The notes: generated by a model from the letters alone, not told the origin. 64,000 nt of DNA from Crocinitomicaceae bacterium (GCA_002713215.1 PAVO01000017.1:1-64000); one strand, 5' to 3'; shown: positions 33,470-42,297, counted from the first letter of the stretch. A program made the numbers and translations.

Positions 33470-34063
33470 ATGAAAGCAATTAAATTATTTACAGTAGTAG
33501 CTGCAATAGGGGCAGCGATGAGTATTTCACTTCACACTTTCGCTGGTGAAAAATACAAGGTAGCAGATAACACAACCGTAAATTGGGTCGGTAAAAAAGT
33601 AACCGGAGAACACACCGGAAACATTGTGTTAAAGTCGGGAACATTGGAAATGAACAAAGGCAAACTTGCTGGAGGAACGTTTGAAATGGATATGGCCTCG
33701 TTAACCTGTACCGACATGCAAGGCGAATACGGCGACAAATTGGTTGGACATCTTAAAAGCGATGATTTTTTTGGTGTGGCAAAATACAAAACAGCAGTTC
33801 TAAAAATCACCAAAGTGAGTTTTACTTCTGATGGGAAGGCCAATGTAACAGCTGACTTGACGATCAAGGGAATTACTCAAAAAGTAAGCTTTCCGGTTAC
33901 CATTAAGAAAGATGGTGAAACAGTTATGGCTTCCGGTCAAATAACTATTGATCGAACCAAATACGATATTAAATACGGCTCAGGAAGCTTTTTTGATGAT
34001 TTAGGCGACAAAATGATTGAAGATAATTTCATACTAAATTTTGACATTAAAGCAGTTTCGTAA
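33470..34063 (+). CDS. YceI family exported lipid-binding protein
   Basis: A 197-residue protein with a signal peptide (ending LHTFAGE) and a YceI beta-barrel domain. Typical segments are VNWVGKKVTGEHTGNIVLKSGTLEM, VGHLKSDDFFGVAKYKTA and DRTKYDIKYGSGSFF. YceI proteins bind isoprenoid-type lipids in a lipocalin-like pocket in the periplasm. The last gene of the marR-doxX-yceI cassette, it ends just before a strong terminator at 34083. MarR control of a quinone- or lipid-related pair of proteins is the natural reading. Confidence 0.88.
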   Translation: MKAIKLFTVVAAIGAAMSISLHTFAGEKYKVADNTTVNWVGKKVTGEHTGNIVLKSGTLEMNKGKLAGGTFEMDMASLTCTDMQGEYGDKLVGHLKSDDFFGVAKYKTAVLKITKVSFTSDGKANVTADLTIKGITQKVSFPVTIKKDGETVMASGQITIDRTKYDIKYGSGSFFDDLGDKMIEDNFILNFDIKAVS

Positions 34064-34082
34064 ATAGATTATTACCTAATTT

Positions 34083-34118
34083 AAAAAGCCCCTATTCCAT
34101 TGGAATAGGGGCTTTTTT
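34083..34118 (+). terminator. rho-independent terminator after yceI
   Basis: GCCCCTATTCC (34088-34098), loop ATT, then GGAATAGGGGC (34102-34112) form a perfect 11-bp stem, extended by A-U pairs and followed by six T's. It closes the marR-doxX-yceI unit. Confidence 0.85.
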
Positions 34119-34152
34119 GTTTTCATTGTTTTAGACCTCATCGTATAACGTC

Positions 34153-34180
34153 ATTCCCGAGAACGCAGTGAGTCGGGAAT
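34153..34180. repeat. intergenic hairpin repeat
   Basis: ATTCCCGA (34153-34160) and TCGGGAAT (34173-34180) are perfect arms around GAACGCAGTGAG. The sequence resembles the short dispersed palindromic units found in many bacterial intergenic regions. No second copy is visible in the window. Confidence 0.5.
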
Positions 34181-34264
34181 CTCCTATTGGGATGAGTAAC
34201 TTCCTTAACGGTATTGGAAATAATGATCCTATTTGATCCGCGAAAACCAGTTTCTATTTTTAGG

Positions 34265-36217
34265 TCAATTTCTAACCACCTTGTAGCGAAGCGTTTGATT
34301 TTCAACCGTCATTTCCAGAATGTATATTCCTTTCTCGTTCAGCAAAAATTTCAGAGAACGTTTATTGGCTTCTTTAAATGTATCAACGGTCTTACCCTCC
34401 ATGGAATATACCTTTCCTGATACATTGGTCAGCGAATTGGGAAAATCAACTTTTATATAATCGTTGGTTGGATTAGGATATACCCGAATGTTTTTTAGGA
34501 GATAATCTTCGATTCCAATTCCGGTAACATTAGCGCAGCTACTGGTATCAGAACATCCGCCCGTACTCACAATTACGGCAAACGATCCATTGTAGGTCGC
34601 GGTATATTGGCTTTGATTGGCTCCGGAAATTAGAGTTTTCGATGTACAATCCATCCACTGATAAGTTACCCCAGTAGCGTTTGATACGAGTGTCTTGCCC
34701 TCAACCGCGATGGAAGTATCTACCGGTACAATGGTTAATCTTATGTCCAATGCACTATCGCATCCGGCCTGGTTAAAAACGGTATCAGCATAAGTTCCGG
34801 AACTGGTCCAGGTATATTTACCACTCGGACTTGTGTAACTATTACAACCGGTTGTAGTTAAGGTACTAGCCGGGTACATCGCAGAGCGATCCGGAAATCC
34901 GTAAGAAAATAAAGTAGTTCCTACCGTTCCGCTTTTGGCTCCGTTGGTGTTGCCCACAGAACAACCGGATTGCGTTGAAGTCGCAATTTTCCCGGATGCG
35001 CCTCCCAGGGTAATATTGGTTGCTCCTGATGGTACTGAAGGATTGGAGTAGAAGATAACACCTCCGCCACCACCGCCTCCTGGCCCGCTACAGTTTGTTG
35101 AGGGAAAATTGTCAACGCTGGTTCCATTGGCACCATTTGCTTCTGCTCGAAATGTTCCTGAGAATTGGTTAACCATTAGCAATATACTTCCTCCGGCACC
35201 ACCTCCGCCTCCACCTTCGTTTTCTGAGTTTATGGTACTGGTGTCTCCGTTCGCCTGAATGTAGTTTCCGTTTCCTATTAGGGTGTCCATCATTAGGATA
35301 ATAATTCCACCGCCATTTCTTCCTTTTTCGCCATCAAAACCTGCATTGTTACCATGTCCGGCGCCTCCACCACCGCCCATGAATACTTTGGGTTGAGCAA
35401 AACCGCTGGAAAGTGGTTTGGAATTGAGTCCAACAACCGAACCGCAGGCCAGGGTAGTGTGTTTAACCCGTTGCCCTCCTGCACCTCCAGTTCCATAATT
35501 GGAGCCACCACCTCCACCACCGTTATGATTATTTCCGCCACCACCACCGTTGGCCTGCGGTCCACGACTGGCTTCTTTTTTCGAAATAAAGGCAGCAATT
35601 CCTTCTCCTTTAAGCGCTCTGTCATTTGCAGAGTTTTTGTCGCTGTATTCTGTATTTAGGTTAACAAATAAACAGCCGCCACCGGAAAGCAATGCATCAC
35701 CACCCCTATAGCCATTCCCGGTCATAATTACATTGTATGTATCGAGGTTTAAAGTACCGCGTGTCTTTAGTACCAACACTCCTCCAGAATTTCCATCCCA
35801 TGGTTTTCCAGTTAAATCTCCATTCAGTATAGCTCCATTATCATACTCAGGAACTCGTATTACTTGGACTGACCCGGTTGCCTCATATTCATTTAATAAG
35901 GGGTTTTGAAAAAAGAGCTCCTTTCCCGAAATTCTACAAATTCTATGCATTTCATAGTTTCCTGCGCCGTTATACGACTGTATTGTTCCAAAACTGGTAC
36001 TTAGGGATTCATCAATTTTGGCACCCTTCATCTGTATTATTAAAGCTAAATCACCCGTTGTAAATGCACTGGCATCAGATACTTCTACGGATTGAGTTCC
36101 ACGATTTATTTTAGCAACTTGGGTGTAATTATTTATTGTGCCGGATATACTCTGTTGAGCTTTTAATGAATAGGAGAGTAGGAGAACACCTGTGACCAGG
36201 TGAATTAAGTTTTTCAT
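34265..36217 (-). CDS. glycine-rich T9SS-secreted protein
   Basis: A secreted protein of 650 residues counted from ATG 36217. That start is chosen because it begins the signal peptide (MKNLIHLVTGVLLLSYSLKAQ); the frame is open 32 codons further upstream. Residues about 40-200 form a beta-rich domain. Residues 215-400 contain glycine tracts with runs such as GGGGGNNHNGGGGGG and GGGGGAGG, alternating with Asn/Asp. An adhesin-like region follows, with SGKYTWTSSGTYADT and a Cys pair. The T9SS sorting domain closes it (IRVYPNPTNDY). Gly-rich stretches of this kind form flexible or helical-bundle surface structures. Its function is probably adhesion or gliding; no enzyme motif was seen. Confidence 0.78.
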   Translation of the reverse strand: MKNLIHLVTGVLLLSYSLKAQQSISGTINNYTQVAKINRGTQSVEVSDASAFTTGDLALIIQMKGAKIDESLSTSFGTIQSYNGAGNYEMHRICRISGKELFFQNPLLNEYEATGSVQVIRVPEYDNGAILNGDLTGKPWDGNSGGVLVLKTRGTLNLDTYNVIMTGNGYRGGDALLSGGGCLFVNLNTEYSDKNSANDRALKGEGIAAFISKKEASRGPQANGGGGGNNHNGGGGGGSNYGTGGAGGQRVKHTTLACGSVVGLNSKPLSSGFAQPKVFMGGGGGAGHGNNAGFDGEKGRNGGGIIILMMDTLIGNGNYIQANGDTSTINSENEGGGGGGAGGSILLMVNQFSGTFRAEANGANGTSVDNFPSTNCSGPGGGGGGGVIFYSNPSVPSGATNITLGGASGKIATSTQSGCSVGNTNGAKSGTVGTTLFSYGFPDRSAMYPASTLTTTGCNSYTSPSGKYTWTSSGTYADTVFNQAGCDSALDIRLTIVPVDTSIAVEGKTLVSNATGVTYQWMDCTSKTLISGANQSQYTATYNGSFAVIVSTGGCSDTSSCANVTGIGIEDYLLKNIRVYPNPTNDYIKVDFPNSLTNVSGKVYSMEGKTVDTFKEANKRSLKFLLNEKGIYILEMTVENQTLRYKVVRN

Positions 36218-36315
36218 AAGGGTTTGATTTGAACGTATGAAGTTAGTGAAAAGTAAAATACCCTCAATAGAGCAGGGTTGATATTGTTTATTTTGTACGG
36301 GAGTAGAATACAACT

Positions 36316-36831
36316 ATGAGTAAGCGTGCTTTAAAAAAATACCTCTCAGAATTAGATAAAGAACAGCTTGAAGACCAAGTGCTTGACTTGTACCATCGGT
36401 TCAAGGAAGTAAAACGTTATTATGATTTTGTTTTCAATCCCAAGGAAGATAAGCTGATTGAAGAAGCCAAAACAAAAATTTCGCTCGAGTATTTTCCAAC
36501 CGGTAAAAGGCGAAAGGCAAAAATGAGACGGTCTGTCGCGCAGAAATACATCAAACATTTTGTTCAGTTGGGAGTAGATTCAACGCTGATTTTGGACCTA
36601 ATGCTCTTCAATATTGAAATTGCCCAGACTAGAAACCGAGAAAAATATAATTCGCAGGAGTCCTTTTACAGAAGTATGTTAAAGTCGTTTCAGGAGGTGG
36701 CTTCTTTTGCAGAACTCAACGGAATATTGAATGAAGCAATTCCCCGCATGGAAGCCATTGTGGCGGAGGCAATTGATCAACATTGGTTTAATCGGGTTGG
36801 GTTCGATCTGGTACTTGAAAAACTAAATTGA
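36316..36831 (+). CDS. DUF6155 family protein
   Basis: A 171-residue cytoplasmic, helix-rich, strongly basic protein. The start MSKRALKKYLSELDKEQLE, the YYDFVFNPKEDKLIEEAK segment and YFPTGKRRKAKMRRSVAQKYI match the DUF6155 family, common in Bacteroidota and of unknown function. It stands alone, convergent with an AraC-type gene and divergent from the glycine-rich gene. The charge suggests nucleic-acid contact, but this is only a guess. Confidence 0.75.
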   Translation: MSKRALKKYLSELDKEQLEDQVLDLYHRFKEVKRYYDFVFNPKEDKLIEEAKTKISLEYFPTGKRRKAKMRRSVAQKYIKHFVQLGVDSTLILDLMLFNIEIAQTRNREKYNSQESFYRSMLKSFQEVASFAELNGILNEAIPRMEAIVAEAIDQHWFNRVGFDLVLEKLN

Positions 36832-36841
36832 TTCAATTGGT

Positions 36842-37717
36842 TCATGGCGTGTATTGCTTTCTCTTTTTCGATCGAAATACGCCAGGAGGGCAGTTCTCCA
36901 ATTTCTTAAACCAGCGATTGAAATAAGCATTGTCGTGAAAATTTAATTCATAAGCTATTTCCTTGATCGATTTATTGGAGTGTAGTAATAATCTTTTGGC
37001 TTCCAACAGCAATCGGTTTGATATCATTTCGCTAGGTGTTTTACCGTGAACCATTTTAACTGCCGCGTTCAGCTTGTTATCACTAACGTTTAGCATTTCG
37101 CAGTAATATCCGATTCTATTTTCTACCAGGTATTTCTCCTGTAACAGCGTATTAAATGCATCGCAAAGAATATTATCAGGAGAACTCACATTGGGCACAG
37201 AATAGTCATATAACCGGTGGCATTTAACCAAAATAAGGTTGAGGTAATTCCGAATCATGTTTTGGTAACCAATAGATTTACCTTCGTCTTCGGACTTTAT
37301 AAAATTCACAATTTGGAGCAGAGAATCAAACTCTTCCTGAGCCGGCTGAATGAGTGGTTTAGAGACCTTATTGTTGAGAAAAGGAATGCGCTGCAACATA
37401 TCCTTATCGCTTAGCGTGCTTAGGAAAAATTCTGAAGTAAACTTCAATACCCAACCCGTAGTTTCGGGAGTTCGGTGCATGTAATGCACCTGACCAGGAG
37501 AAAGAATATGAACCTCATTTCTATCTATGTGCAATTCATTGAAGTCAATCATATGAATGCCGCCCCCTTTTTCAAAAAAGAATATTTCGTAATAATTGTG
37601 ACGATGCGGAGCCCTGGGATTGTAACCTACATTGGCTTCTATTAACTCCAGTTTAAAAGGGAAATCCTCCTGGCTCGATTTTGATAATTTAAATTCCGGA
37701 ATTACTTCTTTCGACAT
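36842..37717 (-). CDS. AraC-family transcriptional regulator
   Basis: An AraC/XylS regulator of about 291 residues from ATG 37717; the frame extends 10 codons upstream. The N-terminal half is a cupin-like sensor (PHRHNYYEIFFFEKGGGIHMIDF, HILSPGQVHYM). The C-terminal 100 residues carry two helix-turn-helix motifs (NRLLLEAKRLLLHSNKSIKEIAYEL; FHDNAYFNRWFKK). The cupin histidines suggest binding of a small aromatic or sugar ligand. The gene next to it on the same strand encodes a CHMI-type isomerase; the gap of 65 bp leaves open whether they are co-transcribed. Confidence 0.85.
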   Translation of the reverse strand: MSKEVIPEFKLSKSSQEDFPFKLELIEANVGYNPRAPHRHNYYEIFFFEKGGGIHMIDFNELHIDRNEVHILSPGQVHYMHRTPETTGWVLKFTSEFFLSTLSDKDMLQRIPFLNNKVSKPLIQPAQEEFDSLLQIVNFIKSEDEGKSIGYQNMIRNYLNLILVKCHRLYDYSVPNVSSPDNILCDAFNTLLQEKYLVENRIGYYCEMLNVSDNKLNAAVKMVHGKTPSEMISNRLLLEAKRLLLHSNKSIKEIAYELNFHDNAYFNRWFKKLENCPPGVFRSKKRKQYTP

Positions 37718-37782
37718 GTGATAAAAGTAACATGAAACATTTAGCAAGGTTGGTACACTGCAATGTGACTTACTAGTTATAG

Positions 37783-38127
37783 CTAAACCATGGACTTGTT
37801 ACAGTAGGTAACTTTTTCAAAATCTCGAATATTAATGGAAATAATTGGAGTGGAAGGAAACATGCACTTAAGGACTTTGATTATTTTTCTAGATAGGTCT
37901 GCTTTTTGAGTTTGATTCCTCCCTTCCATGATGTTGGCAAACACATGAATGAAATCGCTTTTTGAGTTTCCAACATTGTAATACTTATACGGATTTATTC
38001 TAACCTTAATATCACCTTTCCCAAAAAGTTGCGTAGAATCAGCAGCGTCGTGCACCTTTTGCATAATTTCTTCCGGAGAATGAACATCCAGTAGGGTTTC
38101 GGAGCAGTCAATTACAAAATGAGGCAT
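37783..38127 (-). CDS. 5-carboxymethyl-2-hydroxymuconate isomerase-like tautomerase
   Basis: A 114-residue protein of the CHMI (HpaF) branch of the tautomerase superfamily. The catalytic N-terminal proline is Pro2 after Met removal (MPHFVIDCSE), and the length is normal. In homoprotocatechuate breakdown CHMI isomerises 5-carboxymethyl-2-hydroxymuconate. No other gene of that pathway is in the window, so the physiological substrate may differ. It lies upstream of the araC gene on the same strand. Confidence 0.8.
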   Translation of the reverse strand: MPHFVIDCSETLLDVHSPEEIMQKVHDAADSTQLFGKGDIKVRINPYKYYNVGNSKSDFIHVFANIMEGRNQTQKADLSRKIIKVLKCMFPSTPIISINIRDFEKVTYCNKSMV

Positions 38128-38198
38128 AGTAGTTTTTGCGACTAAGCTAAGGCAATCCTGTTTTAGAATCTTGTTCTACCAACTAGAAAAGCCAATCC

Positions 38199-38903
38199 CT
38201 AATCGTGGCATTCAACAGCAGTATCTGTCTCAGGGTTTAATTGCGGACTTACGTAAGGAATTCCCAGGTTTAATCCCCGAAGGATAAATAGGGTTCCAAT
38301 TAATATGGCGAAAAAGGGAAGAATTCGTCTCACCCGGTTACGCCATTGAATTCCAATGAAACCAGGGGAAAGGGCTGCGGTTATCATCATGGGTAAAGTA
38401 CCCAGACCAAATACAAACATAAAGAGTCCACCAGAGAGGGTATCGTAACTTGTAATGGCACCAATAACCGCAAAATAAACCAAACCGCATGGGAGCAATC
38501 CATTCAAAACACCAATCAACAGCAATGAGGTCATTGATTTAGATTTTAGGTGGAGCCCCATGTTTGTTTTAATTCGGGTTAGAAATTTTGACATGAATGG
38601 GGTTAAGCTAACCAACCTATCAAAAGAGTAGGGGAGTACAGCTCCAAGGATAATAGCTGCTCCCATAATGATTGAGAATATTTGCTGATAACCAAAAAAA
38701 GCAACTCCTTTTCCAAGAATACCGAGTATTATTCCGATGACGGAGTAGGTAAGCAGACGCCCTGAGTTATAAATGAAAGTTCCGGAAAGTTGAGCGGCAA
38801 GGCTGGATCGGTCAAGTGGAAGTGCAAGTGCAATAGGTCCGCACATGCCAATGCAATGCAAACTGCCCATTAAACCAATCATAAATGCTGTTACAAAATC
38901 CAT
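38199..38903 (-). CDS. TauE/SafE-type membrane protein of the cbb3 locus
   Basis: A 234-residue protein with about six membrane helices, of the sulphite-exporter TauE/SafE (DsbD_2/UreH-like) group. The opening motif GSLHCIGMCGPIALALP, with two cysteines and a histidine in the first helix, is characteristic of the version that follows ccoG-ccoH in many cbb3 clusters. It is thought to help copper delivery or assembly of the oxidase, although its activity is not proven. It lies 37 bp after ccoH on the same strand. Confidence 0.8.
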   Translation of the reverse strand: MDFVTAFMIGLMGSLHCIGMCGPIALALPLDRSSLAAQLSGTFIYNSGRLLTYSVIGIILGILGKGVAFFGYQQIFSIIMGAAIILGAVLPYSFDRLVSLTPFMSKFLTRIKTNMGLHLKSKSMTSLLLIGVLNGLLPCGLVYFAVIGAITSYDTLSGGLFMFVFGLGTLPMMITAALSPGFIGIQWRNRVRRILPFFAILIGTLFILRGLNLGIPYVSPQLNPETDTAVECHD

Positions 38904-38940
38904 TATTCAATAAATGAATACCGATTCAATTTCCTTAAAA

Positions 38941-39372
38941 CTACAGGTCAATGTTTTTCTTAACGAAGTAACCAGTGCCATTAACCATCCAGTCTACCTC
39001 CAAAACGTATCTACCACCAGGTTTCTCGGCTATGTCAAACAAGGCTGATCCATTTTGAATGCTACTAACTACGAACTTTGAATCCAATTTTTTATCAGAA
39101 GGTCGATAAAGATTTACCGAAGCAGAATCAATTATTTCCTGTGGAAATAAAACCGTCAATTGATCACCGCTTATGGAATATTCCAACTCCTTGCCGAGAT
39201 CGAGGTAGTTTTTGTTTTTATCAATGGTTTGCTGAAAAAGCAACTCTTTGGCGTAGTAATCTTCCGTCTCCAAATCGTGATCCGTTCGAATAGCCTGTAT
39301 AACCATGGACATGATGTACACAATAAAGACGATCATTCCCAGTGTTAATCCATGTCCCCAATTAAACTTCAT
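38941..39372 (-). CDS. ccoH: FixH/CcoH family assembly protein
   Basis: A 143-residue protein with one N-terminal membrane helix (about 6-26: GHGLTLGMIVFIVYIMSMVI) and a periplasmic domain. TDHDLETEDYYAKELLFQ matches the FixH/CcoH family pattern. It helps assemble the cbb3 oxidase and is found directly after ccoG in most clusters, as here (49-bp gap). Confidence 0.85.
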   Translation of the reverse strand: MKFNWGHGLTLGMIVFIVYIMSMVIQAIRTDHDLETEDYYAKELLFQQTIDKNKNYLDLGKELEYSISGDQLTVLFPQEIIDSASVNLYRPSDKKLDSKFVVSSIQNGSALFDIAEKPGGRYVLEVDWMVNGTGYFVKKNIDL

Positions 39373-39421
39373 TTCAGGTGTTTTGAAATTCGAATTTAGC
39401 TACTTCGTTTGGTCCTTTGTA

Positions 39422-40840
39422 TCAAGGACCTAAGAAATTGGCTTTTACTGTTTCCAGTTTTCTTCCTTCTGACCAAACTTCAAATTCAATTTTAGTTTTT
39501 CTTCCGTCTAAACTTTCCCTTGGAATGATAACAAACATGGCTCCTTCGGTCACCTTTCTTGCATCGACATGCAATTTCTGCCCTACCATGTTTACACTTC
39601 CTTCCCTTTCAACCAATCGAATCTCGAAGTCGAAATCATTATTGGTTTTATTTACAACCTTGTAATTATACAGGTTTTTAATTTGCCCGTCCTCGGTTTT
39701 CATATAGAGCATACCCGGCGTTCTTAAAATTGAAGTCTCAACATCAGTTCGTCCAAATATTAGTCCTCCCATGGTAATGGTAAGAATAATGAGTACTGCA
39801 GTATAAGCCTTTATTCGAGCACTGAATTTGAATTTCTTACCCTCGGCCAGGTCGTTTTCAGAATAATAACCAATAAGGTTAGGGCTTAATCCTACCCCTT
39901 CCATCATACTATCACAAGCGTCTATACAGGCTGTACAATTTACACACTCCAACTGAGTTCCGTTTCGAATATCGATTCCCGTAGGACAAACATCCACACA
40001 AGCACCACAATCGATACAATCTCCTTTTCCAACCTCAGAGCGAACCTCTTTCTTACCCTTCCATCTACCACGTCCTTCGCCCCGAACATAGTTGTAGGCT
40101 ACTACTACTGAGTTCCGATCCAACATAACACCTTGAAGTCTTCCATAGGGACAAACCGCAATACATACCTGCTCTCGAAAACGAGCAAACACACCGTAAA
40201 ATACTCCCGAAAACACAATGAGCAGTGACAGGCCAGCGAGATGGTCCATTGGATTTGAGGTTTGGATTTTAACCAATTCATCACTTCCAATAATGTAGGC
40301 TAAAAATGTATTGGAGATAGCCACCGAAATCATGAAAAAGATTCCATGTTTGAGTACTCGTTTTCTTATTTTTTCAGCATTCCAGGGTTGTTTGTCCAGT
40401 TTACGTTGGTGTTTAAAATCTCCGTCAATGAAGTATTCAATTTTTCGGAAAACCATTTCCATAAAAATAGTTTGAGGACACAACCAACCGCAAAACACAC
40501 GACCAAAAACTACGGTAAACAGAACAATAAAGACAACCCCTGTAATCATTGCAAAAGCAAAGAGGTGAATGTCTTGCGGCCAAAAGACCTGGCCGAATAT
40601 GGAAAACTTACTTTCAGTAATGTTCAGTAAAAGGAAGGGTTCTCCATCAATTCTGATCCAGGGGCCAGCGAATAGTAGTGTCAATAAAAGAATTGAGACT
40701 ATAGAACGGTAGTTGTAGAGTTTACCTTTTGGTTTTTTGGCGAAAATCCAATGACGTTTTCCGTCGTCATCAATAGTACCAATTGAGTCTCTAAACGAGT
40801 CGTCTGGTTTAAATTGACGTTCGGTATTTACATCACTCAT
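39422..40840 (-). CDS. ccoG: CcoG/FixG iron-sulphur membrane protein
   Basis: A 472-residue assembly factor for cbb3 oxidase with about five membrane helices (about 44-62, 90-112, 160-180, 195-212 and 340-360). Two ferredoxin-type 4Fe-4S motifs are CIDCGACVDVCP and CVNCTACIDACD, and a further CGWLCPQ lies near residue 118. The last 120 residues are an Ig-like periplasmic domain. CcoG reduces copper on the way to the oxidase. A perfect -7 box (CAAAGTTA on the plus strand, 40845-40852) lies 4 bp before the ATG, so its mRNA may be leaderless. Confidence 0.93.
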   Translation of the reverse strand: MSDVNTERQFKPDDSFRDSIGTIDDDGKRHWIFAKKPKGKLYNYRSIVSILLLTLLFAGPWIRIDGEPFLLLNITESKFSIFGQVFWPQDIHLFAFAMITGVVFIVLFTVVFGRVFCGWLCPQTIFMEMVFRKIEYFIDGDFKHQRKLDKQPWNAEKIRKRVLKHGIFFMISVAISNTFLAYIIGSDELVKIQTSNPMDHLAGLSLLIVFSGVFYGVFARFREQVCIAVCPYGRLQGVMLDRNSVVVAYNYVRGEGRGRWKGKKEVRSEVGKGDCIDCGACVDVCPTGIDIRNGTQLECVNCTACIDACDSMMEGVGLSPNLIGYYSENDLAEGKKFKFSARIKAYTAVLIILTITMGGLIFGRTDVETSILRTPGMLYMKTEDGQIKNLYNYKVVNKTNNDFDFEIRLVEREGSVNMVGQKLHVDARKVTEGAMFVIIPRESLDGRKTKIEFEVWSEGRKLETVKANFLGP

Positions 40841-40844
40841 AATT

Positions 40845-40852
40845 CAAAGTTA
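40845..40852 (-). promoter_or_regulatory. ccoG promoter -7 element, probably leaderless
   Basis: Reads TAACTTTG on the minus strand, a perfect TAnnTTTG, then AATT and the ATG. Because the upstream ccoP terminator lies at 40890-40915, ccoG seems to have its own promoter. No TTG -33 element at the standard distance was found. Confidence 0.5.
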
Positions 40853-40889
40853 GGGGAAAAGTTATGTGATAAAAGTTACATTAAACTTC

Positions 40890-40915
40890 AAAAAAAATCC
40901 TCCCGAAGGAGGATT
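40890..40915 (-). terminator. rho-independent terminator after ccoP
   Basis: On the minus strand, an 8-bp stem AATCCTCC / GGAGGATT (arms 40908-40915 and 40896-40903) with a TTCG loop is followed by a run of eight T's. It starts 4 nt beyond the ccoP stop and separates ccoSNOQP from ccoGH. Confidence 0.85.
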
Positions 40916-40919
40916 CTAA

Positions 40920-42095
40920 TTAATCTTCAGAGGTGTTATCCTGTTTGGGGTCAGGTTCCGTTGCTTCTTCTGATTCTGTTTCTTCAGAAGCAGGTGTTTC
41001 TTCGGTTGGAGCAGCTGGTTCAGCTTCAGCACCTTCGTCCACCCAAATTTCTCCCTGAGCTTCCTTCTGATTTGGAGGGTTTGTTCCTTCCAGGCTCATG
41101 ATATAAGAAGTAACACTTTTCATTTGACCAGGACTCATTTGACTTTCCCATGGAATCATACCCTTGGTTGGAACACCATATTTAATGGTTTTAAATATGT
41201 TTTTTGCTCCACCACCATGAATCCAGTTTTTGTCAGTGAAATTTGGTCCAACTCCACCTTCACCTTTGTCACCATGACATGCAACACAGTTGGCAACATA
41301 TATTTCACGACCTTCTGCAAGAGTTGCCTCATCCATAGATGCCTCAATATTGCTTTCATCGATCAAATTGGACATGCCGGCTAAATAAGCTTGTTTTGCT
41401 TCTTCCGCTTCCTGCATGGCAATTTCATATTCTACATTTTGCAGGTTTCCATTTCCAAAATGATAATAAGGTACGTAGAAGACGGAGAAAATGATCGTTG
41501 CATAAAATCCCCATAACCACCAAGGTGGAAGGTTATTATCCAATTCCCGAATTCCATCGTGTTCATGTTCGAACATAATTTCTTCTTCACGCTCAATTGG
41601 AACCACATCAGTAAGTGCGGCAGCCCATGTATCGGTTACACCCTCTTCCGTGTCTTCACTGTCCTTCATAAGACTCATTAAATTCCTCAATACTCCAATT
41701 TGATAGAAGAGGAGGAGAAGAAGTACGATCATCATTATGAGCAATGCATAGAACAAATCAGAACCCATCACAAACTGGTTTGCTCCCCCTGTTTGTGCGA
41801 AAGCATTGGTAGATCCGAAAACACCAATTAGGAGGATTACCACCCCCACTTTCGATTTATCCATTTTATCTTTTACAATGGCCCAAAGGTCATGATCCGA
41901 GGAAATGGATTTAATGGTTGCTACCAACACTAGATTAACTATAATGAGCAAAGCGATTACTCCAACCAAGGCCCATAACAAAACGTCGTCAGGAACCAAT
42001 CCTGATCTTCCTTCTGCGTTCTGTGCGAATAACTGTGTGGTTAATAGAACGAGCAAAGTGGTAAGGACTTTTGGTGTAACTTTTTTAATATTCAT
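40920..42095 (-). CDS. ccoP: cbb3 cytochrome oxidase subunit III (CcoP), single haem
   Basis: A 391-residue subunit from ATG 42095; the frame is open 23 codons further upstream but the hydrophobic start fits here. Order: an N-terminal membrane segment, a second pair of membrane helices near 55-140, a FixP N-domain (LDNNLPPWWLWGFYATIIFSV), a cytochrome c domain with only one CxxCH (CVACH), and a Glu/Ala/Pro-rich tail of about 50 residues. Classical proteobacterial CcoP has two haem sites, so this is a mono-haem form. The protein feeds electrons to CcoO/CcoN. It follows ccoQ by 28 nt and ends at a terminator. Confidence 0.88.
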   Translation of the reverse strand: MNIKKVTPKVLTTLLVLLTTQLFAQNAEGRSGLVPDDVLLWALVGVIALLIIVNLVLVATIKSISSDHDLWAIVKDKMDKSKVGVVILLIGVFGSTNAFAQTGGANQFVMGSDLFYALLIMMIVLLLLLFYQIGVLRNLMSLMKDSEDTEEGVTDTWAAALTDVVPIEREEEIMFEHEHDGIRELDNNLPPWWLWGFYATIIFSVFYVPYYHFGNGNLQNVEYEIAMQEAEEAKQAYLAGMSNLIDESNIEASMDEATLAEGREIYVANCVACHGDKGEGGVGPNFTDKNWIHGGGAKNIFKTIKYGVPTKGMIPWESQMSPGQMKSVTSYIMSLEGTNPPNQKEAQGEIWVDEGAEAEPAAPTEETPASEETESEEATEPDPKQDNTSED

Positions 42096-42123
42096 TTTTC
42101 TCGATTTTTCTATTGTCAAATTT

Positions 42124-42297
42124 TTATTTGTCATTTCCATCCAGGGGAATGCTTGAAACCTCATCGATGGTTTCTTTTTTCATTGAAAACACCCAGGCGA
42201 GTACCAGAGCAAACATGGCCGTAAAAAGTACCAACGTAATAATTGGGAAAATTTCAATTCCATCAATGGAGGCCATATGTCCCTTTATAAATTTCAT
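42124..42297 (-). CDS. ccoQ: CcoQ/FixQ-like small subunit
   Basis: A 57-residue frame with one membrane helix (about 17-38: FPIITLVLFTAMFALVLAWVF) followed by a charged MKKETIDE tail. Size, topology and position between ccoNO (12 nt upstream) and ccoP (28 nt downstream) identify it as CcoQ. It is thought to stabilise the assembled oxidase. Confidence 0.8.
   Translation of the reverse strand: MKFIKGHMASIDGIEIFPIITLVLFTAMFALVLAWVFSMKKETIDEVSSIPLDGNDK

Noticed and set aside
37783-38127. Aromatic (homoprotocatechuate) degradation locus
   Set aside because: Only the CHMI-like gene is present; no dioxygenase, dehydrogenase or hydratase of the pathway is nearby.
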